From an uncultured PS1 clade bacterium (GTDB taxonomy: Bacteria; Pseudomonadota; Alphaproteobacteria; MED-G09), in contig CACOFZ010000008.1 of NCBI GenBank assembly GCA_902626605.1, positions 1 to 61,961 on the forward strand: a stretch of DNA of 61,961 nt, written 5' to 3'. Shown one piece after another: positions 1-8,226 of this stretch (positions are counted from its first letter, which is position 1; each line of letters begins with the position of its first letter). The notes beneath the pieces were generated by a model. It made no database searches and was not told where the DNA came from. It saw only the letters and a program-made list of their open reading frames with translations. The translations under genes were made by a program, and so were the position numbers.

Positions 1-533
1 TCAACCATTGTTGCGTGTCGAGCTTGTAAATCATCTAATGAAACTCCGTCCTTTCTAGTACACCAATTCCAGCTGACTACACGATCTTCATCAGACTCAA
101 GTGCTTTCTGGTCAGTATATTGAGGATATGCATGGCCCCACTTAACATAACATGTAGCAGCCTCTTGCCATTTTTTTGCTAATTTTTGACCTTCTTTTGT
201 ACCTAACCACATATCCCAAGCTTTTCCAGTTGTATCGTGAGGTCCAGCTAAAATTTCCTGAAAATCAAATCCTCGATTAGAAACAAAATTATCATGAGGA
301 AATAAAGGCATTTGTCTTGATACATAAACCTCTACATCATTCTTTTTTGACCATTTTATATAATTATTAACGGCACTTGAATAATCCTCCATAGAAGAAC
401 CATCGTTTAGCTTACAAAAATTTACTTGAAAATTAAAATAAGACTGATCAGCATGATCATCTGCTTTTAAATTTAAAGTTGATAAAATAGTAGCTGTTAC
501 AGCTATAAAAACTATGAAAAATTTTTTCATCAT
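1..533 (-). CDS. secreted protein of unknown function with repeated domain (3' truncated by window edge)
   Basis: An open frame runs from ATG codons at 531-533 and 528-530 to the first base of the window with no stop, so the C-terminus is missing. The N-terminus is a clear signal peptide: MMKK, a hydrophobic stretch to about residue 20, and a likely cleavage after LKA near residue 24, so a periplasmic or exported protein is expected. The mature part is acidic and rich in Trp and aromatic residues. A segment near residues 36-50 (NFCKLNDGSSMEDY) resembles one near residues 155-170 (NWCTRKDGVSLDDL), so the protein seems to carry two or more copies of one domain. I do not recognise the family. 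It is divergent from the cupin gene to its right. Confidence 0.75.
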   Translation of the reverse strand, partial: MMKKFFIVFIAVTATILSTLNLKADDHADQSYFNFQVNFCKLNDGSSMEDYSSAVNNYIKWSKKNDVEVYVSRQMPLFPHDNFVSNRGFDFQEILAGPHDTTGKAWDMWLGTKEGQKLAKKWQEAATCYVKWGHAYPQYTDQKALESDEDRVVSWNWCTRKDGVSLDDLQARHATMV

Positions 534-646
534 CCACTCCCATTATAAATAATAATAATTCATAACTAACCTCTTTTACTTAGATGTGAATTGAAAGGAT
601 AAAGTGAAGAAAAATTATAAAAAATTTTAAAATTTATACATAATAT

Positions 647-664
647 TGTGGATAATGGGGATAA
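647..664 (+). promoter_or_regulatory. two abutting DnaA-box-like 9-mers
   Basis: TGTGGATAA at 647-655 is the exact reverse complement of the consensus DnaA box TTATCCACA. It is followed immediately by TGGGGATAA (656-664), one mismatch away. A third GGATAA lies near 597. They sit in a very AT-rich divergent intergenic gap. They could be DnaA-controlled promoter sites or part of an origin, or chance in AT-rich DNA. No dnaA, parAB or other origin-linked gene is in view. Confidence 0.3.
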
Positions 665-669
665 CTTTA

Positions 670-699
670 TTTTTTATTGATCGATATGAGTTTTATAAT
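670..699 (+). promoter_or_regulatory. putative sigma-70 promoter of the cupin gene
   Basis: A perfect -10 hexamer TATAAT lies at 694-699, about 60 bases before the cupin ATG. The -35 (TTTTTA-like, about 671-676, spacing 17) is weak. This fits a sigma-70 promoter in the divergent gap but rests mainly on the -10. Confidence 0.35.
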
Positions 700-758
700 A
701 CAAATAAAATCAAGCAACTAAATATATAATCATTTAACTAGTTAATTTGGGGAAAAAA

Positions 759-1292
759 ATGAAAAATTTAAGAAGAATTGTCACAGGACATAATCCAGAT
801 GGTAAATCTAAAATTATGATTGATGGAGGTCCTTCAAGAACCCTAGGTGAAGACATTGGAGGATTATTTGAAATATGGAATACAGATGGTAATCAAATTG
901 ATACTCTAAGCAGTGAGGATAAAGCCGATATTGATGTTGTTTTGTCACCTCAAAAAAATGGAACTAAATTTAGGTATTTTGCTATTCACCCTACGCCAAA
1001 AAATGTATCACGTGAGGAGCTAGAAAAAGGTACAGCAATAGCTTTTGAAAAAATGGGTGCGTCTCATGAAAGAGTTGATACGTCAAGGCACCCGTCAATG
1101 CATAAAACCAAAACTATCGATTATATAATCCTTCTTAAGGGTGATATTACACTTCTTTTAGATGAGGATGAGGTTAGATTAAAACCATTCAATGTAGTAG
1201 TTCAAAGAGGAACAAACCATGCTTGGATTAACAATGGAAATGAGCCAGCACTTTTAATCGCTGTTTTAATTGATAGTGAGTTTAGAAATTAA
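759..1292 (+). CDS. cupin-domain protein
   Basis: A 177-residue soluble protein with a single C-terminal cupin barrel. The metal-binding pattern is visible: H111, H115 and D121 for motif 1 (HPSMHKTKTID) and H154 in GTNHAWINN for motif 2. A glycine turn (LKGDITLLL) lies between them. The N-terminal 100 residues are a family-specific extension. I chose ATG at 759 because GGGG at 749-752 sits 6 bases upstream as a ribosome-binding site; a TTG at 747 would overlap it. Cupins of this shape occur next to ring-cleavage and oxygenase genes, and a Rieske oxygenase gene converges on it seven bases away, but no substrate can be assigned. Confidence 0.8.
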   Translation: MKNLRRIVTGHNPDGKSKIMIDGGPSRTLGEDIGGLFEIWNTDGNQIDTLSSEDKADIDVVLSPQKNGTKFRYFAIHPTPKNVSREELEKGTAIAFEKMGASHERVDTSRHPSMHKTKTIDYIILLKGDITLLLDEDEVRLKPFNVVVQRGTNHAWINNGNEPALLIAVLIDSEFRN

Positions 1293-1307
1293 TCTTAATT
1301 CAAGATT
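1291..1307. terminator. weak hairpin between convergent genes
   Basis: AATCTT-AATTC-AAGATT followed by TT forms a 6-bp A/T-rich stem exactly at the junction of the convergent cupin and Rieske genes. It could act as a weak bidirectional terminator, but the stem is too AU-rich to be sure. Confidence 0.2.
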
Positions 1308-2643
1308 TTGAGTTGTATTCCTTTAGTCTTTGTTCAATGTCATTAGGGTAAGTCCAATCATCTCCCATTGCTTGCTCAACTTTAAGCTCTTTAGGAATCT
1401 TATTTAATCCAATAATTTTATCAGCTTCTTGATGCCAATGGTAGATTCTAGCCTCTTGATAGCTAAGAGGAACACCATCAAAAGCGTATGAGTCAACAGC
1501 CTTTTGAATCCAACCTCCAAATTGAAGATCCTCATCAAGAACATCATTAAACCCTTGGATTTGAGAATCCCATATTGCAGGGCGTTCACCTTCTCCCCAA
1601 TCAGGAGCTATCCACATTACCTCAAAAATACATTCTTTTATACTGGTTGGCCACCATGATAGAATAGGAAATCCTCTTTCAGACATTGGAGAAACCAGAT
1701 TAGGCATTAAGTTATATGATTGAGTACATGTGCGGGCAATATAACCTGCTGTTTCAATTGTCGGCCTAGGATCCTCTGTACCTATCTCAATACCTAATTT
1801 TTTGACACCTTTGGGTAATGGATGATAACTTGTAGAATTAGGATCAGACGAATCTGAGGTTCCATAAACTGGTAATTCTGGGTAAGATCTACTTGGCGCA
1901 ACCATTCTTCCATGTCCATGAGGATAAAAAGTATTAACATTTCCTCTATAATCTAGCCCAACATGAACTGTTTTTGGGTGAATAGAAGCAACATGATAAA
2001 CTTCCATATTTGCTTCCATTGCAATCTTCCAGTTGCATTTAACAACATAGCTATATTGATCGACTAAACGGAGGGTTTCAAATTGGAACTCCTGAAACTC
2101 ATCATAGATAGGACCTAGGCTTTCTTTTAAAGTAATTGCGTCGAGATCAAAGTTTATAAATATTAAATTACCTAATAATTCAATTTTTATTTTATGAAGG
2201 CTTCTACAAGAGTCATCAAAATCTACAAAATCTTGAGGATCTCTTTTACCAACCAAATCTCCATCTAAATTATATTTCCAGCCATGATAACCACATAATA
2301 GACTTTTAGTCTTACCATAGTCTTCCCTCACTATGGCAGCTCCTCTATGACGACACATGTTATAATAAGCAGCTACTTCATCTTTATTTTTTCTAACAAG
2401 AATGACTGGCTGACCTGTTTTCTCCCATAGTTTATAACATCCTCTCTCAGGGATTTCATCAAGATGACCTGCTAGTAACCAAGTTTTCTTCCATAAATTA
2501 TCTTTTTCCAGTTCAAAAAAATCTTTATCAGTATATCTCTTTCCTGGAAGATCCGGCAATTTAGGAAAGCTAATTGGTGGAGATTTTCTATTTCTCTCAT
2601 ACTCAATCAAATCCTTTATCTTATCAATTTGTATCTGGTCCAT
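1300..2643 (-). CDS. Rieske non-heme iron oxygenase, alpha subunit (RO-1)
   Basis: A 447-residue cytoplasmic oxygenase. The N-terminal Rieske [2Fe-2S] domain has C97-x-H99 and C117-x2-H120 (CRHRG, CGYHGW). The C-terminal catalytic domain has E214-x2-H217-x4-H222 (NMEVYHVASIHP) and a third iron ligand, probably D370 or D372. Glu214 sits where naphthalene dioxygenase has the bridging Asp; carnitine oxygenase CntA is known for Glu there. No beta subunit, ferredoxin or reductase is adjacent. This is the most divergent of the six Rieske proteins in the window and lacks the QGSP/QGDP loop seen in RO-2 to RO-4. It is transcribed away from the VOC gene across a 225-base gap. Family is certain, substrate unknown. 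Confidence 0.9.
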   Translation of the reverse strand: MDQIQIDKIKDLIEYERNRKSPPISFPKLPDLPGKRYTDKDFFELEKDNLWKKTWLLAGHLDEIPERGCYKLWEKTGQPVILVRKNKDEVAAYYNMCRHRGAAIVREDYGKTKSLLCGYHGWKYNLDGDLVGKRDPQDFVDFDDSCRSLHKIKIELLGNLIFINFDLDAITLKESLGPIYDEFQEFQFETLRLVDQYSYVVKCNWKIAMEANMEVYHVASIHPKTVHVGLDYRGNVNTFYPHGHGRMVAPSRSYPELPVYGTSDSSDPNSTSYHPLPKGVKKLGIEIGTEDPRPTIETAGYIARTCTQSYNLMPNLVSPMSERGFPILSWWPTSIKECIFEVMWIAPDWGEGERPAIWDSQIQGFNDVLDEDLQFGGWIQKAVDSYAFDGVPLSYQEARIYHWHQEADKIIGLNKIPKELKVEQAMGDDWTYPNDIEQRLKEYNSKS

Positions 2644-2732
2644 TAATCACCTTATTTAAGAATCGAAATTAAAACCCAATAAACAACATTTATGTTTTAT
2701 ATCAGAGTATTGATTTTTTATATATACAACTG

Positions 2733-2758
2733 AAATATTGATAATATTTACAATATTT
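2733..2758. promoter_or_regulatory. 26-bp hyphenated palindrome, candidate operator
   Basis: AAATATTG (2733-2740), a 10-base spacer, then CAATATTT (2751-2758) form an exact inverted repeat in the divergent gap between RO-1 (minus) and the VOC gene (plus). Size and place fit a dimeric repressor or activator site serving both genes. All-A/T content makes chance possible. Confidence 0.3.
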
Positions 2759-2868
2759 TTAGTCTTGAAATTATTTGATATAAATCATCCCCCTAACCAA
2801 TTTTCCTATTTTTTCCTAGTTAAAAAAAATTGTCTAGGATTTTTAAAAAAAAATTGTAAGCTATTAAA

Positions 2869-3396
2869 ATGTTTATTTCTAAACGCCCTATAATTCAAAT
2901 AGCTTACGCAGTCAAAGATGTAAGGAAAGCTGCATCCTATTGGTCTAAAAAATTTAATATTGGCCCTTTCTACATAAATGAACACATAAAAATATCAAAT
3001 ACTCTTGTTAATAAGAAAAAAAGCGAATTTGATCATTCTTCAGCTTATGGATGGAGAGAGAATATCATGATTGAATTAATATGTGACCATCAAATTCAGG
3101 ATACCCCAAGTAACAGTAACTCAAGCGGAATACATCATATTGCTTGGATTGCTCCAGACTTTGAAAAAGAGAGAGAAATTTTAAATAAAGAAGGTTGTGA
3201 GGAAGTTTTATCTGCAAATGCTGGACATAGAAATGGAATGAAATTCGCTTGGTTTTATCCGGGTAAAGAAGTGAATCATTTTTATGAAATCTACGAAAAA
3301 AGTGATGATATCAATAATTTTTATTCATTTTTATATGAACAATCAAAAAGCTGGAAAGGAGAGAATCCTATAAGAAACATTTCAGATATTAACTAA
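2869..3396 (+). CDS. VOC-family (glyoxalase/dioxygenase fold) protein
   Basis: A 175-residue protein of the vicinal-oxygen-chelate superfamily. The first beta-alpha-beta module begins with PIIQIAYAVKDVRKAASYW and the second with GIHHIAWIAPDFEKEREIL. Such modules build a metal site from His/Glu; H129 or its neighbour (SSGIHHIAW) and a late Glu (FYEIYEK) are candidate ligands. The form is like the single-chain Glyoxalase_4 group often found beside aromatic or terpenoid catabolic genes. It diverges from RO-1 and converges with the epoxide-hydrolase-like gene (7-base gap). It could be an isomerase, epimerase or extradiol-type enzyme; the sequence does not say which. Confidence 0.75.
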   Translation: MFISKRPIIQIAYAVKDVRKAASYWSKKFNIGPFYINEHIKISNTLVNKKKSEFDHSSAYGWRENIMIELICDHQIQDTPSNSNSSGIHHIAWIAPDFEKEREILNKEGCEEVLSANAGHRNGMKFAWFYPGKEVNHFYEIYEKSDDINNFYSFLYEQSKSWKGENPIRNISDIN

Positions 3397-3418
3397 AGTT
3401 CTTTTACCCTAAAACTTT
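3394..3418. terminator. possible bidirectional hairpin at convergent gene ends
   Basis: TTTTA-CCC-TAAAA with flanking AAAG/CTTT pairing (a three-base bulge on one side) spans the stops of the convergent VOC and epoxide-hydrolase-like genes and is followed by T residues. Low stability, tentative. Confidence 0.2.
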
Positions 3419-3784
3419 TGCAGTTTCTTCCTCATAAGCTTTCATATCAAAATAATCTCTCCAATTGCATATGAGACCATCTTTAAATTCCATAACTCCC
3501 ATAACTAAAATATCCATCCATTGACCATTAATTTCAAATCTATCAGTTCTCTCAGTTAAAACAACACCATCTTTATTTTCAGCAATATTATGCACAATCC
3601 ACTCAATATTTGATGCCATTTGAATAAATGCCTCTAAAGAAGGCCTAATTTCTTCCTTACCTCGCTGAGGATCCATTGGAATATTATGATAAAAACAATC
3701 TTCGGTCATAGCATCCATAATTCCATCAATATCTTTATTATTCCAATGTTCAATAAATTTTAAAGCTCTTGTCGTATTATTCAT
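3404..3784 (-). CDS. limonene-1,2-epoxide hydrolase-like protein (NTF2 fold)
   Basis: 126 residues, the size of a single NTF2-like cone. The pattern of limonene-1,2-epoxide hydrolase is visible: Y32 and N34 (FYHNIPM), R79-x-D81 (ERTDRF) and D110 in NWRDYFD. These match in order and spacing the Tyr/Asn water-holding pair and the Arg-Asp-Asp triad known for the Rhodococcus enzyme. That makes an active epoxide hydrolase more likely than a generic SnoaL protein. It lies 29 bases downstream of matB on the same strand and may share its transcript (order matB then this gene). Together with an oxygenase nearby it could open an epoxide formed on an olefin; that is inference. Confidence 0.75.
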   Translation of the reverse strand: MNNTTRALKFIEHWNNKDIDGIMDAMTEDCFYHNIPMDPQRGKEEIRPSLEAFIQMASNIEWIVHNIAENKDGVVLTERTDRFEINGQWMDILVMGVMEFKDGLICNWRDYFDMKAYEEETAKVLG

Positions 3785-3813
3785 TTTTTATCCTCTCAAA
3801 ATTAAAAAATTAA

Positions 3814-5328
3814 TCATAATAAAATTTTTTCATATTTAATACGTAAATTTTTCTTTTGAACTTTACCCATTGCATTTACTGGTAATTTATCAATCCAAAT
3901 AAAAGATTTTGGTATTTTAAATTTAGCTAATTTTCCATTTAAAACATCTGTAATATCATTATCAGAAATTTCTTGTTCTTTGCTATCTCTTACTAAGATT
4001 GCAATAGGAGACTCCCCTAAATCTGAATGTTTAACTCCAATTATTGCGCTCTCTTTTATTCCTGGGATAGTATTCAAGATTATTTCAATTTCTTTTGGAT
4101 AGACATTAAACCCCCCGGATATTATCATATCGCTTGATCTTCCAGATAGAGTTAATCTTCCAGTCTTATCGATCTGACCAACATCACCTGTTATAAAGAA
4201 GCCATCTTCTGTAAACTCTTCTTTTGTTTTTTCCTTCATTCTCCAATAACCATTGAAAACATTAGGTCCTTTTACTTCAATAACACCCTTCTCATCCTCA
4301 GATAATATTTTTCCTTCTTTTGTAGCTCTGATTTTAACTTTAGGAAGAGGAAAGCCTACTGTACCTTTAATCCTATCACCATCAAGAGGGTTTGATGTGA
4401 TCATCCCTGTTTCAGTCATGCCATATCTCTCAAGTATTGAATGATTTGTTTTTTTCTTAAATTCTTTAAAAGTTTTTTCAGTTAATGGTGCAGAACCTGA
4501 AATAAATAAGCGCATATTCTTATATACCTTCTCGCCAAATACTTCTTCATTAACTAGCCTATTGTAATAAGTAGGAACACCCATCATAACAGTTGATTTA
4601 GCAAGATTTTCTATAACGTCATCAATTTTAAATTTTTCTAAAAAAATTATTTTTGAAGCACTAAGTAATGCGGTGTTCAATGCAACAAATAGGCCATGAA
4701 CATGAAAAATTGGTAGAGCATGTAATAGTACATCTTCGTTAGTAAATCCCCAAATCTCTTTTAAAGCGAGAGCATTTGATGATAAATTACCATGGGTAAT
4801 CATAGCACCTTTTGATTTACCAGTGGTACCAGATGTAAATAAAATAGCAGCAACGTCTTGATCATTACAATTTTCAAATATATTTAATGGATCCATTGAT
4901 AAAATTTCAATTAGAACTGGGTCATTATCTTTTGTCCCAATTGTTTTAAAAAAAGGAACATCTAGTTTAGAACACATATTTTCAAAATCATCATCTAATT
5001 TTGGTTTGCTAAAAAATAGTTTAGGCTCAATGTTTTTGATAAAATACTCTACTTCATCATTAGTGTAGGATGTATTCAAAGGTGTATAAATTACACCCAT
5101 CCTTAGACAAGCTAAATATAATCCAATTGCTGATAATGATTTATCTATTTGACAAATCATTCTGTCACCTTTTTTTAATCCTAAATCATATAAAAAAGAT
5201 GCAAAATGTGCTGACAATATATCTAAATCTTTGAAAGATAATTTTTTATAATCTGGAATCTCTATACAAATCTTATCTAAATCTAATTTAAAATTTTCAT
5301 ATAAAATTTTGTATAAATTGTGATTCAT
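3814..5328 (-). CDS. matB: malonyl-CoA synthetase (acyl-CoA/AMP ligase family)
   Basis: A 504-residue ANL-superfamily ligase. The A3 phosphate loop is TSGTTGKSKG (165-174) and the A5 motif is ERYGMTETGM (300-309), followed by TSNPLDGDR. The GDVG (A7) and GRSSDMI (A8) motifs are present, and the catalytic lysine lies in NAMGKVQKK near the C-terminus. The stretches LPIFHVHGLF, MRLFISGSAPL and GTVGFPLP are the ones that mark malonyl-CoA synthetases, which make malonyl-CoA from malonate, CoA and ATP. Methylmalonate may also be accepted. No malonate transporter or decarboxylase is adjacent, so free malonate probably arises internally or comes through a distant transporter. The gene is 15 bases downstream of ggt on the same strand. 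Confidence 0.85.
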   Translation of the reverse strand: MNHNLYKILYENFKLDLDKICIEIPDYKKLSFKDLDILSAHFASFLYDLGLKKGDRMICQIDKSLSAIGLYLACLRMGVIYTPLNTSYTNDEVEYFIKNIEPKLFFSKPKLDDDFENMCSKLDVPFFKTIGTKDNDPVLIEILSMDPLNIFENCNDQDVAAILFTSGTTGKSKGAMITHGNLSSNALALKEIWGFTNEDVLLHALPIFHVHGLFVALNTALLSASKIIFLEKFKIDDVIENLAKSTVMMGVPTYYNRLVNEEVFGEKVYKNMRLFISGSAPLTEKTFKEFKKKTNHSILERYGMTETGMITSNPLDGDRIKGTVGFPLPKVKIRATKEGKILSEDEKGVIEVKGPNVFNGYWRMKEKTKEEFTEDGFFITGDVGQIDKTGRLTLSGRSSDMIISGGFNVYPKEIEIILNTIPGIKESAIIGVKHSDLGESPIAILVRDSKEQEISDNDITDVLNGKLAKFKIPKSFIWIDKLPVNAMGKVQKKNLRIKYEKILL

Positions 5329-5343
5329 TTACAAACCATGAAA

Positions 5344-7038
5344 TTAATTAATTGGAATAACCAAGCCTTCCTTTCTTGGATCAGCTCCGCCAACATATCC
5401 ATCATATTTTTTTAATGCTATGTGAAGTCCGCTTCTTTTATTCAAAACTTTTACTGGATGACCTAATAACTCTAATTCTGTTTTTAAATTTTCTAGAGAG
5501 GTATTTTTTTCTAATTCTGTATAATCACCTTTATTCATGTAATGAGGAAGATTAACAATTTGAGATGGATCTAAATTCCAATCAATAAGTCCTAAAACAG
5601 ACTTAGTAACATAGTTAATGATACTTGTTCCTCCAGGCGAGCCTGTTAGAGCAAATAAATTATTATCTTTAAAAATAATTGTTGGGGTCATAGAAGACAT
5701 AGGCCTTTTATTTGGTTCAACCCTATTTGCTATTTTTTTACCATTTAATTCAGGTATCATTGAAAAGTCAGTTAATTCATTATTAAGTATAAAGCCACCT
5801 GCCATTAAATGACTCCCAAATGGTCCTTCAACAGTAGAGGTCATGGAAACTGCATTACCCTCTTTATCAACTATAACAAAATGACTTGTCGATGGTTTTG
5901 AGATATCAATATTTTTTTCAAAATCCTCTGCACCTGGTGGATTCCCATGCGTAATAGTTTTAGAGTAATAATTTAAGTTAATTATTTTCTCTCTTTCACT
6001 TAAATAGGTTTCGCTTAATAAGCCTTCAACTGGAACATTTATAAAATCAGAATCCCCCATGTAATAAGCTCTATCGGCATAAACAATCCTATTAACTTCA
6101 GAAAATAAATGAATCATCTCAATTGAATTAGGGTCAATTGATTTGATATCAAAATTTTCAAAAATTTTAAGCATCATTAACATCGTTAATCCCCCAGATG
6201 ATGGTGGACCCATAGCACAAACATTATAAGATCTATACTTTCTACATAGAGGCTCTCGCCAAACAATTTGATAATTTTTTAAATCCTCAAAAGACATTTT
6301 TGAGTCTTTATTATCATTGTTTAATGCCTCAATAATTAGTTCTGCGGTTTCACCCTCATAAAAATCATATGAACCATATTTTGATAATCTTTTTAAAGTT
6401 TTCGAATATTCTATATTTTTTAATATATGACCCACCGGAACAGGTTTTTTCAATCCTTCAGAGTCTTCAATAAAATAATATGAGGCTGCTGGTTCTATTT
6501 CTTTTAAAGGTTTGAGATAACCTAAAATTGAATTCAGAGCTGGCGAAACAGGAAAGCCGTTTTCAGCTAAATTAATTGCATATTTAAAAAGTTCTTCCCA
6601 AGGCAAATTACCAAATTTTTTATGTGTTTCTTCTAAGAGTTTTATAATACCTGGAACACCTACAGACTGAGAGCCAACAACTGCATCGGGATAAAACTTC
6701 TTCTTATTACCGTCGCTATCTAAAAATAAGTTCTCAGTTACTTTGGATGGTGCTTTCTCTCTTCCATCTATAGAGTAAAGCTTTGATGTTCGTTCATCCC
6801 AGTAAAGCATAAAAGCGCCACCACCTATTCCTGTAGCCTGAGGTTCAGTAAGGGTAAGTACTAATTGAACTGCAACTGAGGCATCAATAGCATTACCACC
6901 TCTATCTATAATATCTTTTGCAGCTTTAGATGCATGTGGATTTGCGGTTGCTATTATACCTTTAGATGAATAAGACCCTTCAACATAATTAGATGTGAAA
7001 AAGGTTAAGAATAAAAAAGAATAAACAATAAATTTCAT
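5344..7038 (-). CDS. ggt: gamma-glutamyltranspeptidase
   Basis: A 564-residue precursor with a signal peptide (hydrophobic residues 3-16), so periplasmic. The enzyme self-cleaves before a Thr that becomes the nucleophile. Here that is T384 in KPSTSHFVIV, matching the TTHY site of E. coli Ggt. Downstream FILNNELTDFS and GSPGGTSIINY are conserved substrate and oxyanion motifs of the small subunit. It hydrolyses glutathione and other gamma-glutamyl compounds or transfers the glutamyl group. Length is typical. It is divergent from the P1 peptidase gene across about 66 bases and is followed by matB. The linkage of the two peptidase-type genes may reflect use of peptides as a nitrogen source; that is inference. 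Confidence 0.93.
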   Translation of the reverse strand: MKFIVYSFLFLTFFTSNYVEGSYSSKGIIATANPHASKAAKDIIDRGGNAIDASVAVQLVLTLTEPQATGIGGGAFMLYWDERTSKLYSIDGREKAPSKVTENLFLDSDGNKKKFYPDAVVGSQSVGVPGIIKLLEETHKKFGNLPWEELFKYAINLAENGFPVSPALNSILGYLKPLKEIEPAASYYFIEDSEGLKKPVPVGHILKNIEYSKTLKRLSKYGSYDFYEGETAELIIEALNNDNKDSKMSFEDLKNYQIVWREPLCRKYRSYNVCAMGPPSSGGLTMLMMLKIFENFDIKSIDPNSIEMIHLFSEVNRIVYADRAYYMGDSDFINVPVEGLLSETYLSEREKIINLNYYSKTITHGNPPGAEDFEKNIDISKPSTSHFVIVDKEGNAVSMTSTVEGPFGSHLMAGGFILNNELTDFSMIPELNGKKIANRVEPNKRPMSSMTPTIIFKDNNLFALTGSPGGTSIINYVTKSVLGLIDWNLDPSQIVNLPHYMNKGDYTELEKNTSLENLKTELELLGHPVKVLNKRSGLHIALKKYDGYVGGADPRKEGLVIPIN

Positions 7039-7104
7039 AAAATCTCCAAACCAATTAATTTTTCATACTATACAATTTTATTAGCTTTGTTTAGTTTCCT
7101 TATA

Positions 7105-8109
7105 ATGATAAGTACAGGAAAAAGAAATCTAATTACAGATGTTGATGGAGTTTTAGTAGGAAACTCTCACAATAAAAAAGTTTGTACTGGATGCACAGTT
7201 ATTACTCCAATTGAAGGAAGTATTGCTTCAGCAGATGTTCGAGGTGGTGCACCTGGAACAAGAGAAGTTGGTGCATTAAATCCTTACAACTTAGTTGATA
7301 CTGTTGACTCAATTGTGCTTTCAGGTGGATCTACTTGGGGGCTAGAGGCGGCTAGTAGTGTAGGAAATTATATTGGCCTACAAGGAAGAGGTTACAAACC
7401 ATCTAAGAATTCTAAACATGTTCCTATGATACCGGGAGCAATTCTTTATGATCTTGCCAATGGTGGTGATAAAAATTGGGAAGATAATTCTCCCTATAAC
7501 GACCTTGGAGTAGAAGCCGCAGAAAATTTATCTAGTGAAATTATTCTTGGAAATAGTGGTGCTGGTTATGGTGCAGTGGCTGGTTCATTAAAAGGTGGTC
7601 TTGGAAGCGCATCTTTTATCACAAGCGATGGATTACAGGTTGGAGGTTTGTTTGCCGTAAACAGCTATGGATCAGTAGTCGACCATGAAACTGGACAATT
7701 TTGGGCAGCAACAGATGAATGTGAAAAAGAATTTGGAGGAAGAGGAGCTCCCAATAAAGCCTCATTAAATATTCTTGGTGGAACTTCAGCTTTCATGCCT
7801 AAACCAAAACAAAATACAACGATTGGCGTTATTGCAACTAACGCAATACTTGATTCAAGGAGCGCAAAAAGAATAGCTATAATGTCCCATTCAGGAATGT
7901 CTCGAGCAATAAGACCAATTCATTCACCTGTTGACGGTGATGTAATATTTGTATTAAGCACTAGCACATTAAAAAGAGAACTATCTCTAAACGATATAAA
8001 TATAATTGGAGAATTAGGGGCAAGAGTATGCTCAAGGTCAATAGCTAGAGGTGTTTATGAAGCAAAAAGTCTTAAAGAAATGACTTCTTGGAAAGAAAAA
8101 TATGAATAA
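7105..8109 (+). CDS. P1 family (S58, DmpA-like) peptidase
   Basis: 334 residues from ATG at 7105; a TTG at 7087 would add six residues with no better ribosome site. The protein has the features of N-terminal-nucleophile S58 peptidases: an opening ITDVDGVLVGN, DVRGGAPGTREV, a GNSGAGYGAVAGSLKGGLG loop and LQVGGLFAVN. The expected self-processing residue is S168 in GGLGSASF, giving two chains. Relatives include L-aminopeptidase D-Ala-esterase/amidase DmpA, beta-peptidyl aminopeptidases and 6-aminohexanoate oligomer hydrolase. No signal peptide is seen, so it is cytoplasmic. Exact substrate unknown. No clear Shine-Dalgarno precedes the ATG. The tRNA-Arg gene follows 38 bases downstream. Confidence 0.85.
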   Translation: MISTGKRNLITDVDGVLVGNSHNKKVCTGCTVITPIEGSIASADVRGGAPGTREVGALNPYNLVDTVDSIVLSGGSTWGLEAASSVGNYIGLQGRGYKPSKNSKHVPMIPGAILYDLANGGDKNWEDNSPYNDLGVEAAENLSSEIILGNSGAGYGAVAGSLKGGLGSASFITSDGLQVGGLFAVNSYGSVVDHETGQFWAATDECEKEFGGRGAPNKASLNILGGTSAFMPKPKQNTTIGVIATNAILDSRSAKRIAIMSHSGMSRAIRPIHSPVDGDVIFVLSTSTLKRELSLNDINIIGELGARVCSRSIARGVYEAKSLKEMTSWKEKYE

Positions 8110-8138
8110 TTCTTTCTTTGCGATTTTTAGTTTATAAT
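8110..8138 (+). promoter_or_regulatory. putative promoter of tRNA-Arg
   Basis: A perfect TATAAT (8133-8138) ends nine bases before the mature tRNA 5' end. TTCTTT at 8110-8115 with 17-base spacing is a poor -35. The position fits transcription starting at or just before the tRNA. Confidence 0.45.
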
Positions 8139-8147
8139 AATTGTGTT

Positions 8148-8224
8148 GCGCCGGTAGCTCAGCTGGATAGAGTACTTGACTACGAATCAAGGGGTCGGGA
8201 GTTCGAATCTTCCCCGGCGCGCCA
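8148..8224 (+). tRNA. tRNA-Arg (anticodon ACG)
   Basis: A full 77-base cloverleaf. The acceptor GCGCCGG (8148-8154) pairs with CCGGCGC (8214-8220), followed by discriminator G and an encoded CCA (8222-8224). The D-arm GCTC..GAGT contains AGCTGGATA. The anticodon stem CTTGA/TCAAG (8175-8179, 8187-8191) holds the loop CTACGAA with anticodon ACG at 8182-8184, normally edited to ICG. The T-arm GGGAG-TTCGAAT-CTTCC is present. It reads CGU/CGC/CGA arginine codons. The CCA ends two bases before the rmuC start codon, so the two are probably co-transcribed. Confidence 0.97.
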
Positions 8225-8226
8225 TT

